Shown here in pieces: positions 16,184 to 24,976 of a stretch of DNA of 64,000 nt; position 1 is the first letter of the stretch, and each line of letters starts with the position of its first letter. Location: NCBI RefSeq assembly GCF_040361275.1, contig NZ_APNH01000002.1, positions 124,001-188,000 of the forward strand, in the 5' to 3' direction. This DNA is from Salinisphaera sp. T31B1. Its GTDB lineage: Bacteria; Pseudomonadota; Gammaproteobacteria; Nevskiales; Salinisphaeraceae. The position numbers were made by a program, and so were the translations under genes. Under the pieces are notes generated by a model. That model was not told the origin of the DNA. It did not search any database and worked only from the letters and a program-made list of their open reading frames with translations.

Positions 16184-18841
16184 TTAATCCAATTCGAGGG
16201 TCAGCGTACGGCGAAGTTCTTTCATGAAGTCACGATCCGACAACGGCTCGCCCTGCTGGTCGGTGATGAAGAACACGTCTTCGGCGCGTTCGCCGATGGT
16301 CGCGATCTTGGCGGTTTCGATGACGATACCGAAACGATGGAATACGTCGCCGATCATCGACAGCAGGCCCGGCCGGTCGGCGGTGACTACCTCCATGACC
16401 GTACAGGCTCGCTCGGTAGCCTGGCTGAAGTAGATTTGCGTCGGCACGTTGAAATACTTGCTCCGCCGCGATGCACGGCGGGTGACGTCGATACTTTCGA
16501 TAGCCGGATCCGCGATCGCTTCCATGAGCGCCGCTTCGACCTCCTGCCGCCGGTATTCGTCGTCGATCGGGCCGCCGTGTTCATCGCAGACGACATAAGT
16601 ATCCAGGGTGTAATCGTCCCGGGTCGAGTTGATGCGGGCATCGAGAATCGACAGGCCCAGCTGGGCGAGTACGCCCGTAGTCACGCCGAACAGGTAATCC
16701 CGATCCCGGGTGTACACGAACAGCGTGGTGCCCTGATCGTGGATATGGGTCAGCGACACCAGTGGTGCATCGTTATCGTGTGTCACGATCGCGCGGGTCT
16801 GGCGGGCAATCTCCTCGGGGCTGTGGCGCAGGAAATAGTCGGGTTCGAATCGTTCCCATACGGCCTTGAACCGCGGCGTATTGACCTTGCTGCGGGTCAG
16901 CAGCGCCGCAGCCGCACTGCGGGTTTCGGCGATCAGTTCCTCTTCGTCGAGCGGATCGTCAAGGCCGCGCTCAAGCGCGCGCCGGGTGCTGGTATACAAG
17001 TCGATCAGCAGACTTTCTTTCCACGAGTTCCACAGATTCGGGTTGGTAGCACGAATATCGCAGACGGTGAGCAGGAACAGCCGGTCCAGGCGTTCGCGGG
17101 TGCCGACCTCGCGCGCGAACTCGTTGACCACGAGCACGTCGTTGATATCGCGTCGCTGGGCGGTCATCGACATCAGCAGATGCTGGCGCACCAGCCAGCA
17201 CACCAGTTCAGTGTCCTCTGAGGAGATACCGTGGTTCTCGCAGAACGCCCGTGCATCGACCGCGCCCAGCTCGGAATGGTCTCCGCCACGGCCCTTGGCG
17301 ATGTCGTGCATCAACCCCGCAATGAGCAGGATCTGGGGCTTGTTGAGCGATTGCATGAGTTCGCTGGCGAACGGCAGCTCATGATCGAACCGCGACAGGG
17401 CGAGTCGGCGCAGATTGCGAATCACGAACAGCGTGTGTTCGTCGACGGTCAGGGTGTGGAACAGGTCGTACTGCATGCGACCGATGATCTTGCCGAAATT
17501 CGGCAGATAACGGCCGAGCACGCCATAACGATTCATACGACGCAGGGCCCGGGTCACACCGCTGCGCTGACGCAGAATTTCGGTGAAAAGGCGGCGGCAA
17601 TGCAGTGAATTTCTGAAGGTTTCATCAATACGATGGCGCTCGGCACGCATGAGCCGCAGGGTGTGGGCACGGATACCGGTCAGCCGCGGCCGGGTCTGCA
17701 TGAGATAGAAGATCTCGAGCAGCGCGCTCGGTGTCTTGGCAAAGACATCGTCGGACGTGACTTCGATGAACCCGTGGCGGGACTGGAACCGGTCGTTGAT
17801 CGGTTTCGCGCGTTCGCTTTCGCCCTGATGCAGGATCGCCTCGGAGAATAGTTGCAGCAAAATATCATTAAGCGCAGTCAATGCCTTGATATTTCGGTAA
17901 TAACGCTGCATGAGCTGCTCGACGGCGAGACTGTTTTCCTTATCCTCGTAACCCAGCATCTGGGCGATCTGGATCTGATGGTCGAACAGCAGGCGATCCT
18001 CGGCTCGATCAGTCAGCGTATGCAGCGCGAACCGCACGCGCCAGAGAAACGCTTGGCCGCGCTTTAGCTCGGTGAACTCGCGAGCGCTGAGAAAACCGTA
18101 ATCGACCAGACCGTCGAGCGTCTGGGTAGAAAACTGGCGTTTGGCGACCCAGGCGATGGTCTGGATATCGCGCAGGCCGCCGGGCGATTCCTTCGCATTC
18201 GGCTCGAGCTTGTAGGCGGTTTCGTCGTAGCGGGCATGACGTGCCGACTGTTCCTCGACCTTGGCCGTGAAGAAATCGGCCGACGACCAGATATGCTCGG
18301 CGGAGGTGGCCGCCCGCATGGCGGCGAACAGCGCCGGATCCCCGGCGAGAGTGCGCGACTCCATCAGATTGGTCATGATCGTGATGTCGCCTGCCGCCTG
18401 CTCGGCGCACTCGCTCGGGGAACGCACGCTGTGGCCGATCTCCAGGCCGATATCCCACAGATAGGTCAGGAACGCTTCGAGGGCCGGTCCGACCGACTCC
18501 AGACAGCCGTCGCGATAGAGGATCAGCAGGTCGATATCGGAATGTGGCAGCAGTTCGCCGCGACCATAGCCGCCGACCGCGACCAGACAGGCGTTGCGTG
18601 TATCGACCAGTGCCTGCCAAGCGTTGCTGAGCACGGCATCGACCAGGTCGCTGCGCGCGCCGACCAGTACATCGACATGCGCGCCGCCCCGGAAGGCATC
18701 GGCAATGCGTTGCTGGCCCTCGCGCAGCTTGTCGCGCGCCGGCGGAATCGCGGTGGCATCGAGCGCGGCCACCCCGTCCAGAAACTCGGCCCAGTCACTC
18801 AGGCCGCGGTATTCGGGCGGGGACGACTCGGCGGGCTGCAC
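16184..18841 (-). CDS. glnD: Bifunctional uridylyltransferase/uridylyl-removing enzyme GlnD
   Basis: Nitrogen sensor of 885 residues that uridylylates PII proteins when glutamine is low and deuridylylates them when it is high. The nucleotidyltransferase motif GGYGRGELLPHSDIDLLIL is at residues 90-108. The HD hydrolase domain has LMHDIAKGRGGDHSELGA near residues 505-522. Two C-terminal ACT domains (from about 700) include TTLFVYTRDRDYLFGVTTGVLAQLGL and MEVVTADRPGLLSMIGDVF. All parts of the family are present at normal length. Translation starts at a GTG (18841) that shares one base with the map stop codon TAG, so it is coupled to map. Confidence 0.97.
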   Translation of the reverse strand: MQPAESSPPEYRGLSDWAEFLDGVAALDATAIPPARDKLREGQQRIADAFRGGAHVDVLVGARSDLVDAVLSNAWQALVDTRNACLVAVGGYGRGELLPHSDIDLLILYRDGCLESVGPALEAFLTYLWDIGLEIGHSVRSPSECAEQAAGDITIMTNLMESRTLAGDPALFAAMRAATSAEHIWSSADFFTAKVEEQSARHARYDETAYKLEPNAKESPGGLRDIQTIAWVAKRQFSTQTLDGLVDYGFLSAREFTELKRGQAFLWRVRFALHTLTDRAEDRLLFDHQIQIAQMLGYEDKENSLAVEQLMQRYYRNIKALTALNDILLQLFSEAILHQGESERAKPINDRFQSRHGFIEVTSDDVFAKTPSALLEIFYLMQTRPRLTGIRAHTLRLMRAERHRIDETFRNSLHCRRLFTEILRQRSGVTRALRRMNRYGVLGRYLPNFGKIIGRMQYDLFHTLTVDEHTLFVIRNLRRLALSRFDHELPFASELMQSLNKPQILLIAGLMHDIAKGRGGDHSELGAVDARAFCENHGISSEDTELVCWLVRQHLLMSMTAQRRDINDVLVVNEFAREVGTRERLDRLFLLTVCDIRATNPNLWNSWKESLLIDLYTSTRRALERGLDDPLDEEELIAETRSAAAALLTRSKVNTPRFKAVWERFEPDYFLRHSPEEIARQTRAIVTHDNDAPLVSLTHIHDQGTTLFVYTRDRDYLFGVTTGVLAQLGLSILDARINSTRDDYTLDTYVVCDEHGGPIDDEYRRQEVEAALMEAIADPAIESIDVTRRASRRSKYFNVPTQIYFSQATERACTVMEVVTADRPGLLSMIGDVFHRFGIVIETAKIATIGERAEDVFFITDQQGEPLSDRDFMKELRRTLTLELD

Positions 18842-19608
18842 TAGCGTTCCGCCAGCTGGCTCGGGGTCAGGATTTCCACGCTGTCATCGGTAACCAGCAC
18901 GGTATGTTCCCACTGCGCGGATAACGAATGGTCCTTGGTGACGACCGTCCACCCGTCGGGCAACACCTTCACATGGCGCTTGCCGGCATTCACCATGGGC
19001 TCGATGGTGAACGTCATTCCGGCTTCCAGCGTCAGGCCTTGTCCGGCCTTGCCGTAATGCAGGACCTGGGGTTCTTCATGAAAACCCAGGCCGATGCCGT
19101 GACCGCAGTATTCACGGACAACGGAGCAGCGCCGCGATTCCACGTATTCCTGTATCACCGCGCCGATGTCGCCCAGCGTGGCGCCGGGCCGTACGACCTC
19201 GATGCCGGCATACATCGCCGCCTGGGCGATATCTGACAGCCGCTGGGCCTTGATCGACGGTTCGCCGGCGAAGTACATGCGCGACGAGTCTCCGTGGTAG
19301 CCGTCCTTGATCAGCGTCACGTCGATATTCAGCGCGTCGCCTTTCTTGAGCTTCTTGTCGCCGGGAATGCCGTGGCACACCACATGGTTGATCGACGTGC
19401 AGACGGATTTCGGAAAGCCGTGGTAATTCAGCGGCGCCGGCGTCGTGCCCAGCTCTTCGACCATGAATTCGTGGCAGCGTGTGTTGAGCTCGTCGGTGGT
19501 CACCCCGGGCTGGACATAGGGGCCGATCATGTCCAGAACCTGCGCGGCCAATCGGCCGGCCTCGCGCATCTTGTCCTGCTGTTCGGGCGTCTTGATGGTC
19601 ACGCTCAT
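18841..19608 (-). CDS. map: Type I methionine aminopeptidase
   Basis: Removes N-terminal Met from nascent proteins; 255 residues, cytoplasmic, dinuclear metal site. Metal ligands are visible in NIDVTLIKDGYHGDSSRM (two Asp), GHGIGLGFHEEP (His), FTIEPM (Glu) and WEHTVLVTD (Glu region), and the substrate-side His lies in NHVVCHGIPG. The ATG at 19608 (MSVTIKTPEQQDKMREAG) matches the family start and has a GGA-containing ribosome-binding region; a longer frame to 19656 is not needed. It diverges from rpsB, the usual arrangement, and heads the glnD-dap operon. Confidence 0.97.
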   Translation of the reverse strand: MSVTIKTPEQQDKMREAGRLAAQVLDMIGPYVQPGVTTDELNTRCHEFMVEELGTTPAPLNYHGFPKSVCTSINHVVCHGIPGDKKLKKGDALNIDVTLIKDGYHGDSSRMYFAGEPSIKAQRLSDIAQAAMYAGIEVVRPGATLGDIGAVIQEYVESRRCSVVREYCGHGIGLGFHEEPQVLHYGKAGQGLTLEAGMTFTIEPMVNAGKRHVKVLPDGWTVVTKDHSLSAQWEHTVLVTDDSVEILTPSQLAER

Positions 19609-19683
19609 GGGGCCACGATCCTTGTATACACGTTGAATGAGGCGTCGCGAAGGCACGCGGCGCTAGCCTGATCAGGGCGGCTA

Positions 19684-19692
19684 TGGTATAAA
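19684..19692 (+). promoter_or_regulatory. Predicted extended -10 promoter upstream of rpsB
   Basis: TGGTATAAA (19684-19692) matches an extended -10 element (TGn followed by TATAAA). No good -35 hexamer lies 17 bases upstream. The transcript would begin near 19699 and carry a leader of about 155 bases including the hairpin at 19779-19819. Confidence 0.45.
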
Positions 19693-19778
19693 CCGCTCGC
19701 GTTCGCGGCAACGCGACGCTTGCAACGGTCGGAATTCGACCGCATTCGTTATCGAAAATCCGCACGTGTGTCGACACA

Positions 19779-19819
19779 TGAAACGGGGTGCCTCCGAGAC
19801 GTTCGAGGAGGTTGTTTCA
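19779..19819 (+). promoter_or_regulatory. Structured rpsB leader hairpin (candidate S2 autoregulatory element)
   Basis: TGAAAC (19779-19784) pairs with GTTTCA (19814-19819), and inside it CCTCC (19791-19795) pairs with GGAGG (19807-19811), giving a long interrupted stem 36 bases ahead of rpsB. In E. coli the rpsB leader mediates feedback control of rpsB-tsf by ribosomal protein S2. Whether this structure is the homologous element is an inference from its position. Confidence 0.45.
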
Positions 19820-19854
19820 TGGGATGCGCGTAAGCCACAACCCGGAGACAATCC

Positions 19855-20766
19855 ATGAGTCAGATCAGCATGCGCCAGTTGCTGGAGGCGGGGGTCCATT
19901 TCGGCCATCGCACGCGTTACTGGAACCCCAAGATGGCCCCTTATATCTTTGGCCATCGCAACAAGATTCATATCATCAACCTCGAAGAGACGCTCCCGCT
20001 CTTCAAGGATGCCTACAACTATATCAGCCGCCTGTCGGCCAACGGCGGCAACGTCATGTTCGTCGGCACCAAGCGCGCCGCGCGTGAAGCTGTGGGCAAG
20101 CAGGCCCAGCGCTGCGGGATGCCGTTCGTCAACCATCGTTGGCTCGGCGGCATGCTCACCAACTTCAAGACGGTCAAGAACTCGATCCAGCGTCTTCACG
20201 ATCTGGAGCAGATGATCGAGGACGGCTCGATCCGCAAGCTCAACAAGCGCGAAGGTCTGGATCTGCACCGTGAACGCGACAAGCTCGAGCGCGGCATCGG
20301 CGGCATCAAGGAAATGACCAGCCTGCCGGATGCGCTGTTCGTGATCGACGTCGGGTTCGAGAAGATCGCCGTCGACGAGGCTCGCAAGCTGGGCATTCCG
20401 GTGATCGCCGTGGTCGACACCAACTGCTCGCCGGACAACATCGACGTGGTCATTCCGGGTAACGACGACGCCATTCGCGCGATCCGTATCTACACCGAAA
20501 TGGTGGCCGACGCCGTGCTGGCCGGTCGTGGCAGCAAGGGCGACTTCTCTGGCGATGCCGATGTCGTCGAGGTCCAGGAAGAGGGCGCCTCCCACGCACC
20601 CGGCAAGCCGGCCGAGGCCCAGGCCGCCAGCGAGGCGACCCAGAACTCCGTCATTCAGGAGTCTCAGGGTGAAGCCGAGCCGGCCGCTACCGCGTCGCTG
20701 GGCGACGTGGCTTCGGTGCCCGCCGAACAGCCGGAAGAGTCGGATCCCAAGCAGGCCGACAAGTAA
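19855..20766 (+). CDS. rpsB: 30S ribosomal protein S2
   Basis: Small-subunit ribosomal protein S2, 303 residues. The conserved body begins [24 protein letters not shown] and includes [36 protein letters not shown] and [21 protein letters not shown], ending near residue 225. A low-complexity acidic tail of about 70 residues, rich in Ala, Glu, Ser, Gln and Pro, follows; E. coli S2 has 241 residues in total, so this tail is an extension. It diverges from map and is followed 71 bases later by tsf, the universal rpsB-tsf pair. Confidence 0.97.
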   Translation: MSQISMRQLLEAGVHFGHRTRYWNPKMAPYIFGHRNKIHIINLEETLPLFKDAYNYISRLSANGGNVMFVGTKRAAREAVGKQAQRCGMPFVNHRWLGGMLTNFKTVKNSIQRLHDLEQMIEDGSIRKLNKREGLDLHRERDKLERGIGGIKEMTSLPDALFVIDVGFEKIAVDEARKLGIPVIAVVDTNCSPDNIDVVIPGNDDAIRAIRIYTEMVADAVLAGRGSKGDFSGDADVVEVQEEGASHAPGKPAEAQAASEATQNSVIQESQGEAEPAATASLGDVASVPAEQPEESDPKQADK

Positions 20767-20837
20767 TACCGACCGAACGAGGCGGTCGGCATGATGCTGG
20801 CCGTCTCCGTCCTACCGAATTTTTGGAGTAATCACTC

Positions 20838-21719
20838 ATGGCGATTAGCGCAGCTCTGGTAAAGGAACTCAGAGAACGCACCGGCGCAGGCATGATGGAA
20901 TGCAAGAAGGCGCTCGTGGCCACCGATGGCGATATCGACGCCGCGGCCGACAACATGCGTCGCGAAGGGCTGGCCAAGGCCGACAAGAAGGCCGGCCGCG
21001 TGGCGGCCGAAGGCCGTATCGCAACCGCGGTATCTTCCGATCAGACCGTGGCGGTGCTGCTGGAAGTCAACTGTGAAACCGACTTCGTGGCCCAGAACGA
21101 AGACTTCATCCGCTTTGCCGAGCAGCTGGCCCAGGGCGCGCTCGATGAAAGCCCGGACGATGTCGACGCGCTGGTTGCGCTCGAGATCGACGGCGAATCG
21201 GTCGATGCGCGTCGACGTGCACTGGTGGCCAAACTTGGCGAGAACATCAGTATTCGCCGTTTCCGTCGTATCGAGGCCGGCGAAGGCAAGCTGGACGTGT
21301 ACCTGCACGGCGTGCGGATCGGCAGCGCCGTTGCCCTCAAGGGTGGCGACGAATCGCTGGCTCGCGATCTGGCCATGCATGTGGCCGCTACTGCGCCGGC
21401 CCATCTGTCGGCAGACGATGTGCCGCAGGCGACCCGAGATGCTGAAAAGCAGCTGCTCATCGATCAGGCCCAGGATTCGGGCAAGCCGGCCGATATCATC
21501 GAGAAGATGGTCGAAGGTCGACTGCGCAAGTACCTGGCCGAGATCACACTGATGGGACAGCCTTTCGTCAAGGATCCGGACGTGACCGTCGAGAAACTGT
21601 GCAAGCAGCACGGCGCCACGATCACCGACTACGCTCGTCTGGAAGTCGGCGAGGGGATCGAGAAAAAACAGGAAGACTTCGCCGCAGAGGTAAAGGCGCA
21701 AGCCGAAAAAACGGCCTGA
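20838..21719 (+). CDS. tsf: Elongation factor Ts
   Basis: Nucleotide-exchange factor for EF-Tu, 293 residues. The N-terminal UBA-like domain is [24 protein letters not shown]. The core contains [15 protein letters not shown], which includes the residues that disrupt the Mg2+ site of EF-Tu, followed by the dimerisation region and a C-terminal module ending [16 protein letters not shown] ribosome-binding site (TTGGAG) precedes the ATG. A strong terminator follows, so rpsB-tsf forms a unit apart from pyrH. Confidence 0.97.
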   Translation: MAISAALVKELRERTGAGMMECKKALVATDGDIDAAADNMRREGLAKADKKAGRVAAEGRIATAVSSDQTVAVLLEVNCETDFVAQNEDFIRFAEQLAQGALDESPDDVDALVALEIDGESVDARRRALVAKLGENISIRRFRRIEAGEGKLDVYLHGVRIGSAVALKGGDESLARDLAMHVAATAPAHLSADDVPQATRDAEKQLLIDQAQDSGKPADIIEKMVEGRLRKYLAEITLMGQPFVKDPDVTVEKLCKQHGATITDYARLEVGEGIEKKQEDFAAEVKAQAEKTA

Positions 21720-21728
21720 CCGGCCACC

Positions 21729-21758
21729 AGCCGACTGCATGGCAGTCGGCTTTTTTTT
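21729..21758 (+). terminator. Rho-independent terminator after tsf
   Basis: Stem AGCCGACTGC (21729-21738) / GCAGTCGGCT (21742-21751), ten base pairs with the loop ATG, followed by an uninterrupted T-run to 21758. Confidence 0.93.
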
Positions 21759-21894
21759 GTCTGCGTCCGTCGAGCTCGTTTTCACACCCCGGCCGGTCAG
21801 GCACCGGCCGGGATTCGAATACGCGCTGTAAAGACGCCGTGTTATCGTTCGCTGGCCAGGAGCCGCCCATGCCGCAGTACGCACCCCTTTGTCG

Positions 21895-22644
21895 ATGACT
21901 CAGAACAGCACGCCCACCTTTCGACGCATTCTGCTCAAGCTCAGTGGCGAAGCGCTCATGGGCAACGCCGATTACGGTATTTCGGCGGACGTGGTCGAAC
22001 GGCTCGCCGCCGAGATCAAGGAACTCATCGACGCCGGTGTGGAAGTCGCCCTGGTCGTTGGCGGGGGCAACATCTTTCGCGGGGTCGGGCTGGCCGGTCG
22101 CGGGATGGATCGCGTCACAGGCGATCAGATGGGTATGCTCGCCACGGTGATCAACGCCCTCGGCCTGCAGGATGCCATCGAGCATGCCGGCATGACGGCC
22201 CGCGTGATGTCGGCGGTACGGATCAACCAGGTCTGCGAGGACTACATCCGCCGCCGGGCGATTCGTCATCTGGAAAAAGGGCGCGTCGTGATATTCGCTG
22301 CCGGCACTGGCAACCCGTTCTTCACGACCGATTCGGCCGCCAGCCTGCGAGCCATTGAGATCAATGCCGATCTCATGCTCAAGGCCACCAAGGTGGATGG
22401 CATCTATACGGCCGATCCCAAGCGGGATGCCAGCGCCAAACGCTATTCACATCTGAGCTATGACGAGGTCATCGACCAGCGCCTTGCAGTCATGGATACA
22501 ACCGCGATCGTGCTCTGCCGGGACAACGGGATGCCGTTGCGGGTGTTCGACATCAATCGTACCGGCGATCTCAAGCGTATCGTCTTCGGCGAGGACAACG
22601 TCGGCACGCTGGTCGACAACAATCTGACAAGAGACAAGGCATGA
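21895..22644 (+). CDS. pyrH: UMP kinase
   Basis: Hexameric bacterial uridylate kinase, 249 residues, phosphorylating UMP to UDP; member of the amino-acid kinase fold. Motifs: [13 protein letters not shown] at the N-terminus, [11 protein letters not shown] for nucleotide and UMP binding, [17 protein letters not shown], and [13 protein letters not shown]. The start chosen is the ATG at 21895; a TTG two codons before is in frame. No good ribosome-binding site is visible. The stop overlaps the frr start (ATGA), so the two are translationally coupled. The preceding terminator implies its own promoter in the 136 bases before it; none is convincing. Confidence 0.96.
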   Translation: MTQNSTPTFRRILLKLSGEALMGNADYGISADVVERLAAEIKELIDAGVEVALVVGGGNIFRGVGLAGRGMDRVTGDQMGMLATVINALGLQDAIEHAGMTARVMSAVRINQVCEDYIRRRAIRHLEKGRVVIFAAGTGNPFFTTDSAASLRAIEINADLMLKATKVDGIYTADPKRDASAKRYSHLSYDEVIDQRLAVMDTTAIVLCRDNGMPLRVFDINRTGDLKRIVFGEDNVGTLVDNNLTRDKA

Positions 22645-23198
22645 TTGACGATATTCTCAAGGACGCCGAGCAACGCATGGAAAAGACCATCGGCGTCATG
22701 CGTGACAACTTCAGCAAGATTCGCACCGGTCGCGCCAGCACCAGCCTGCTGGATCACGTCACCGTGGAATACTATGGCAGCGAAGTCCCGCTGAACCAGG
22801 CTGCCAACGTCTCGACGGAAGATGCGCGTACGATCAGCATCATGCCGTACGAGAAGACGATGGTGAACAAGATCGAGAAAGCGATCCTCAGCGCCGATCT
22901 GGGCCTCAACCCGTCCACGGCCGGACAGGTGATCCGGGTGGTCCTGCCGCCGCTGACCGAAGAACGACGCCGTGATCTGGTCAAAGTCATTCGTGCCGAA
23001 GCCGAAGACGGTCGTGTGGCGGTGCGCAATATCCGCCGCGATGCCAACTCCACGCTCAAGGAACTGGCCAGCGAAAAGGAGATCAGTACCGATGACCAGC
23101 ACGGCGGCGAGAATCTGATCCAGAACCTGACCGACAAGCATATCGGCCGTATCGATAGCCTGCTCGAAGACAAGGAGCAGGAGATCATGACGGTTTGA
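22641..23198 (+). CDS. frr: Ribosome recycling factor
   Basis: 185-residue RRF that, with EF-G, splits the post-termination ribosome. It has the typical sequence: [67 protein letters not shown] and a C-terminal helix ending [12 protein letters not shown]-like ([13 protein letters not shown]). The length equals that of E. coli RRF. Start overlaps the pyrH stop by four bases. In Pseudomonas and E. coli the next genes are uppS/dxr; here uppS follows at once. Confidence 0.97.
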   Translation: MIDDILKDAEQRMEKTIGVMRDNFSKIRTGRASTSLLDHVTVEYYGSEVPLNQAANVSTEDARTISIMPYEKTMVNKIEKAILSADLGLNPSTAGQVIRVVLPPLTEERRRDLVKVIRAEAEDGRVAVRNIRRDANSTLKELASEKEISTDDQHGGENLIQNLTDKHIGRIDSLLEDKEQEIMTV

Positions 23199-23227
23199 GC
23201 GATCTCGGCCCGGCAGACCCACGACCC

Positions 23228-23956
23228 ATGAGTACCGTTCCCGAGCACGTCGCGATCATCATGGACGGCAACGGCCGTTGGGCCGGTGCTCGCGGGTTGC
23301 CGCGGGCCGCGGGTCATCGCGCCGGCGCACAGTCCACTCGCGCAGTAGTCGAAACAGCACGAGAAGTCGGCGTCAAGGCGCTGACTTTGTTCGCGTTTTC
23401 AAGCGAAAACTGGCAGCGGCCTAAAGCCGAGGTGCGCGTATTGCTGGATCTGTTCCGTCGCACCATCCGACGCGAGGTGGCCTCGCTGTACGACAACGGC
23501 GTGCGTCTGAGTTTCATCGGCGAACGCAGCCATTTCTCGACGGCCCTGCAGGACGATATGGCCGACGCCGAGGCGCGGACACGTCACAATCAAGCTCTGG
23601 ATCTGGTGATTGCGGTGGATTACGGCGGGCGTTGGGATATCGTCCAGGCCGCGCGTTCTCTTGCCCGGGACGTACTGGCAGGCGAGTTCGAGCCCGACGA
23701 TATAGACGCCGAGCGGCTGTCCGCCCGTATGAGTCTGAGCCGCTTCGCGACGCCGGATCTGTTCATTCGTACCGGGGGCGAACGCCGTATCAGCAATTTT
23801 CTGCTCTGGGATCTGGCGTACTCGGAACTGTATTTCACCGATCGGTTATGGCCGGATTTCGACGCCGACAGTTTTGTCGAAGCGGTGAACTGGTTCGCAC
23901 ATCGTGAACGCCGGTTTGGCGGTCTGCCTGCGACCCGTCGCAAGAGCCTGGGCTGA
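23228..23956 (+). CDS. uppS: Undecaprenyl diphosphate synthase
   Basis: cis-prenyltransferase, 242 residues, that extends farnesyl diphosphate with eight isopentenyl diphosphates to the lipid carrier for peptidoglycan and O-antigen. Signature motifs: HVAIIMDGNGRWA at the N-terminus (catalytic Asp and phosphate-binding Arg), FAFSSENWQRP, and FIRTGGERRISNFLLWDLAYSELYF. The ATG at 23228 fits the family; a TTG at 23195 overlapping the frr stop would add 11 residues. It depends on isoprenoid precursors, notable because the MEP genes normally found in this block are absent. Its stop lies directly before the cdsA ATG. Confidence 0.96.
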   Translation: MSTVPEHVAIIMDGNGRWAGARGLPRAAGHRAGAQSTRAVVETAREVGVKALTLFAFSSENWQRPKAEVRVLLDLFRRTIRREVASLYDNGVRLSFIGERSHFSTALQDDMADAEARTRHNQALDLVIAVDYGGRWDIVQAARSLARDVLAGEFEPDDIDAERLSARMSLSRFATPDLFIRTGGERRISNFLLWDLAYSELYFTDRLWPDFDADSFVEAVNWFAHRERRFGGLPATRRKSLG

Positions 23957-24787
23957 ATGCTCGTCACCCGGATCGCGACTGCGCTCGTACTCGTGCCCCT
24001 TGCGGTGCTGGGCATTCTCTTTCTGCCCACCTTCGCCATTGCGTTCGTGTTTGCCGTGCTCATGCTCATGGGCGCCTGGGAGTGGGGCGCATTCGTGGGT
24101 TTGACGCGCACGCCACGGCTGTTGTTCGTCCTGGCGACGGCGGTGGCGATGGCCTGTGTGGCCGGTCTTCGCTCACGGGCCACTCCGGTCGGGATAGAGA
24201 CGGTGGCGATCGGCCTGGCGTGCCTTTGGTGGCTTGCAGCCGTGGGCTGGATCGTCCGGTTTCCGGATGGATGGGCGGAAACGATCGGTCGCCCGGCGAT
24301 CACGCTGGTGATCGGTCTGGTAGCGCTGGTGGCACCGGTGGCTGCGGTGACCTACCTGCACGACAGCGATACCGGGGCGGTATTGCTGGTCGTATTCTTC
24401 TTCATCGTCTGGGCAGCCGATACGGGTGCCTATATGGCCGGTCGAACGATCGGCCGGCACAAGCTCGTACCGCGCGTCAGCCCGGGCAAGACGCGCGAGG
24501 GGGCGATTGGCGGCATCGTGGCCGCGATCGTGTTCGCGGGTATCGGTGGCTGGGTTCTGGGGTATACGGGGACGCGCCTGGCGGGATTCATGGTGCTGGG
24601 CGGCTGGGTGGCGGCGATCTCGATCGTGGGCGATCTCGGAATCAGCATGTTCAAGCGCCACGCCGGGCTCAAGGATAGCGGTACGCTCTTCCCGGGGCAC
24701 GGCGGCGTGCTGGATCGTCTCGATAGCGTGTTAGCGGCCGCACCCTGGTTCGTTGCGGGTTTGCACTGTCTGCCCAGCCAGTTCTGA
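23957..24787 (+). CDS. cdsA: Phosphatidate cytidylyltransferase CdsA
   Basis: Integral membrane enzyme, 276 residues with about eight hydrophobic segments, that makes CDP-diacylglycerol from phosphatidic acid and CTP, the branch point of phospholipid synthesis. The family signature near the C-terminus is intact: SMFKRHAGLKDSGTLFPGHGGVLDRLDS, with the Asp residues that bind metal. An upstream conserved cytosolic part, GRTIGRHKLVPRVSPGKTREG, is also present. Its ATG follows the uppS stop with no spacer. In related genomes dxr comes next; here 189 non-coding bases lead to rseP. Confidence 0.96.
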   Translation: MLVTRIATALVLVPLAVLGILFLPTFAIAFVFAVLMLMGAWEWGAFVGLTRTPRLLFVLATAVAMACVAGLRSRATPVGIETVAIGLACLWWLAAVGWIVRFPDGWAETIGRPAITLVIGLVALVAPVAAVTYLHDSDTGAVLLVVFFFIVWAADTGAYMAGRTIGRHKLVPRVSPGKTREGAIGGIVAAIVFAGIGGWVLGYTGTRLAGFMVLGGWVAAISIVGDLGISMFKRHAGLKDSGTLFPGHGGVLDRLDSVLAAAPWFVAGLHCLPSQF

Positions 24788-24866
24788 CCCATCGCACGGG
24801 TTGTTCGAACACCGGGTGAATCATTCCGGTTTCGGGGCGGTCCAAGCGGTTCGATGCGAACCGTGC

Positions 24867-24913
24867 GGATCCGGGGCACGTTGCAGAGACGTATCTGCAA
24901 GGCGACCGGATCC
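24867..24913. repeat. Nested palindrome in the cdsA-rseP gap
   Basis: Two concentric perfect inverted repeats: outer arms GGATCCGG (24867-24874) and CCGGATCC (24906-24913), inner arms TTGCAGA (24881-24887) and TCTGCAA (24894-24900) around GACGTA. A TATACT -10-like element (24915-24920) follows two bases later. There is no T-run, so it is not a standard terminator; it could be a protein-binding operator or an RNA structure ahead of rseP-bamA. It lies exactly where dxr is found in related genomes. Confidence 0.7.
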
Positions 24914-24976
24914 CTATACTCGATACACGACAGCCCGGCTGCGACCGTGGCCGGCCCACGAATCTGAGGACGCTTG

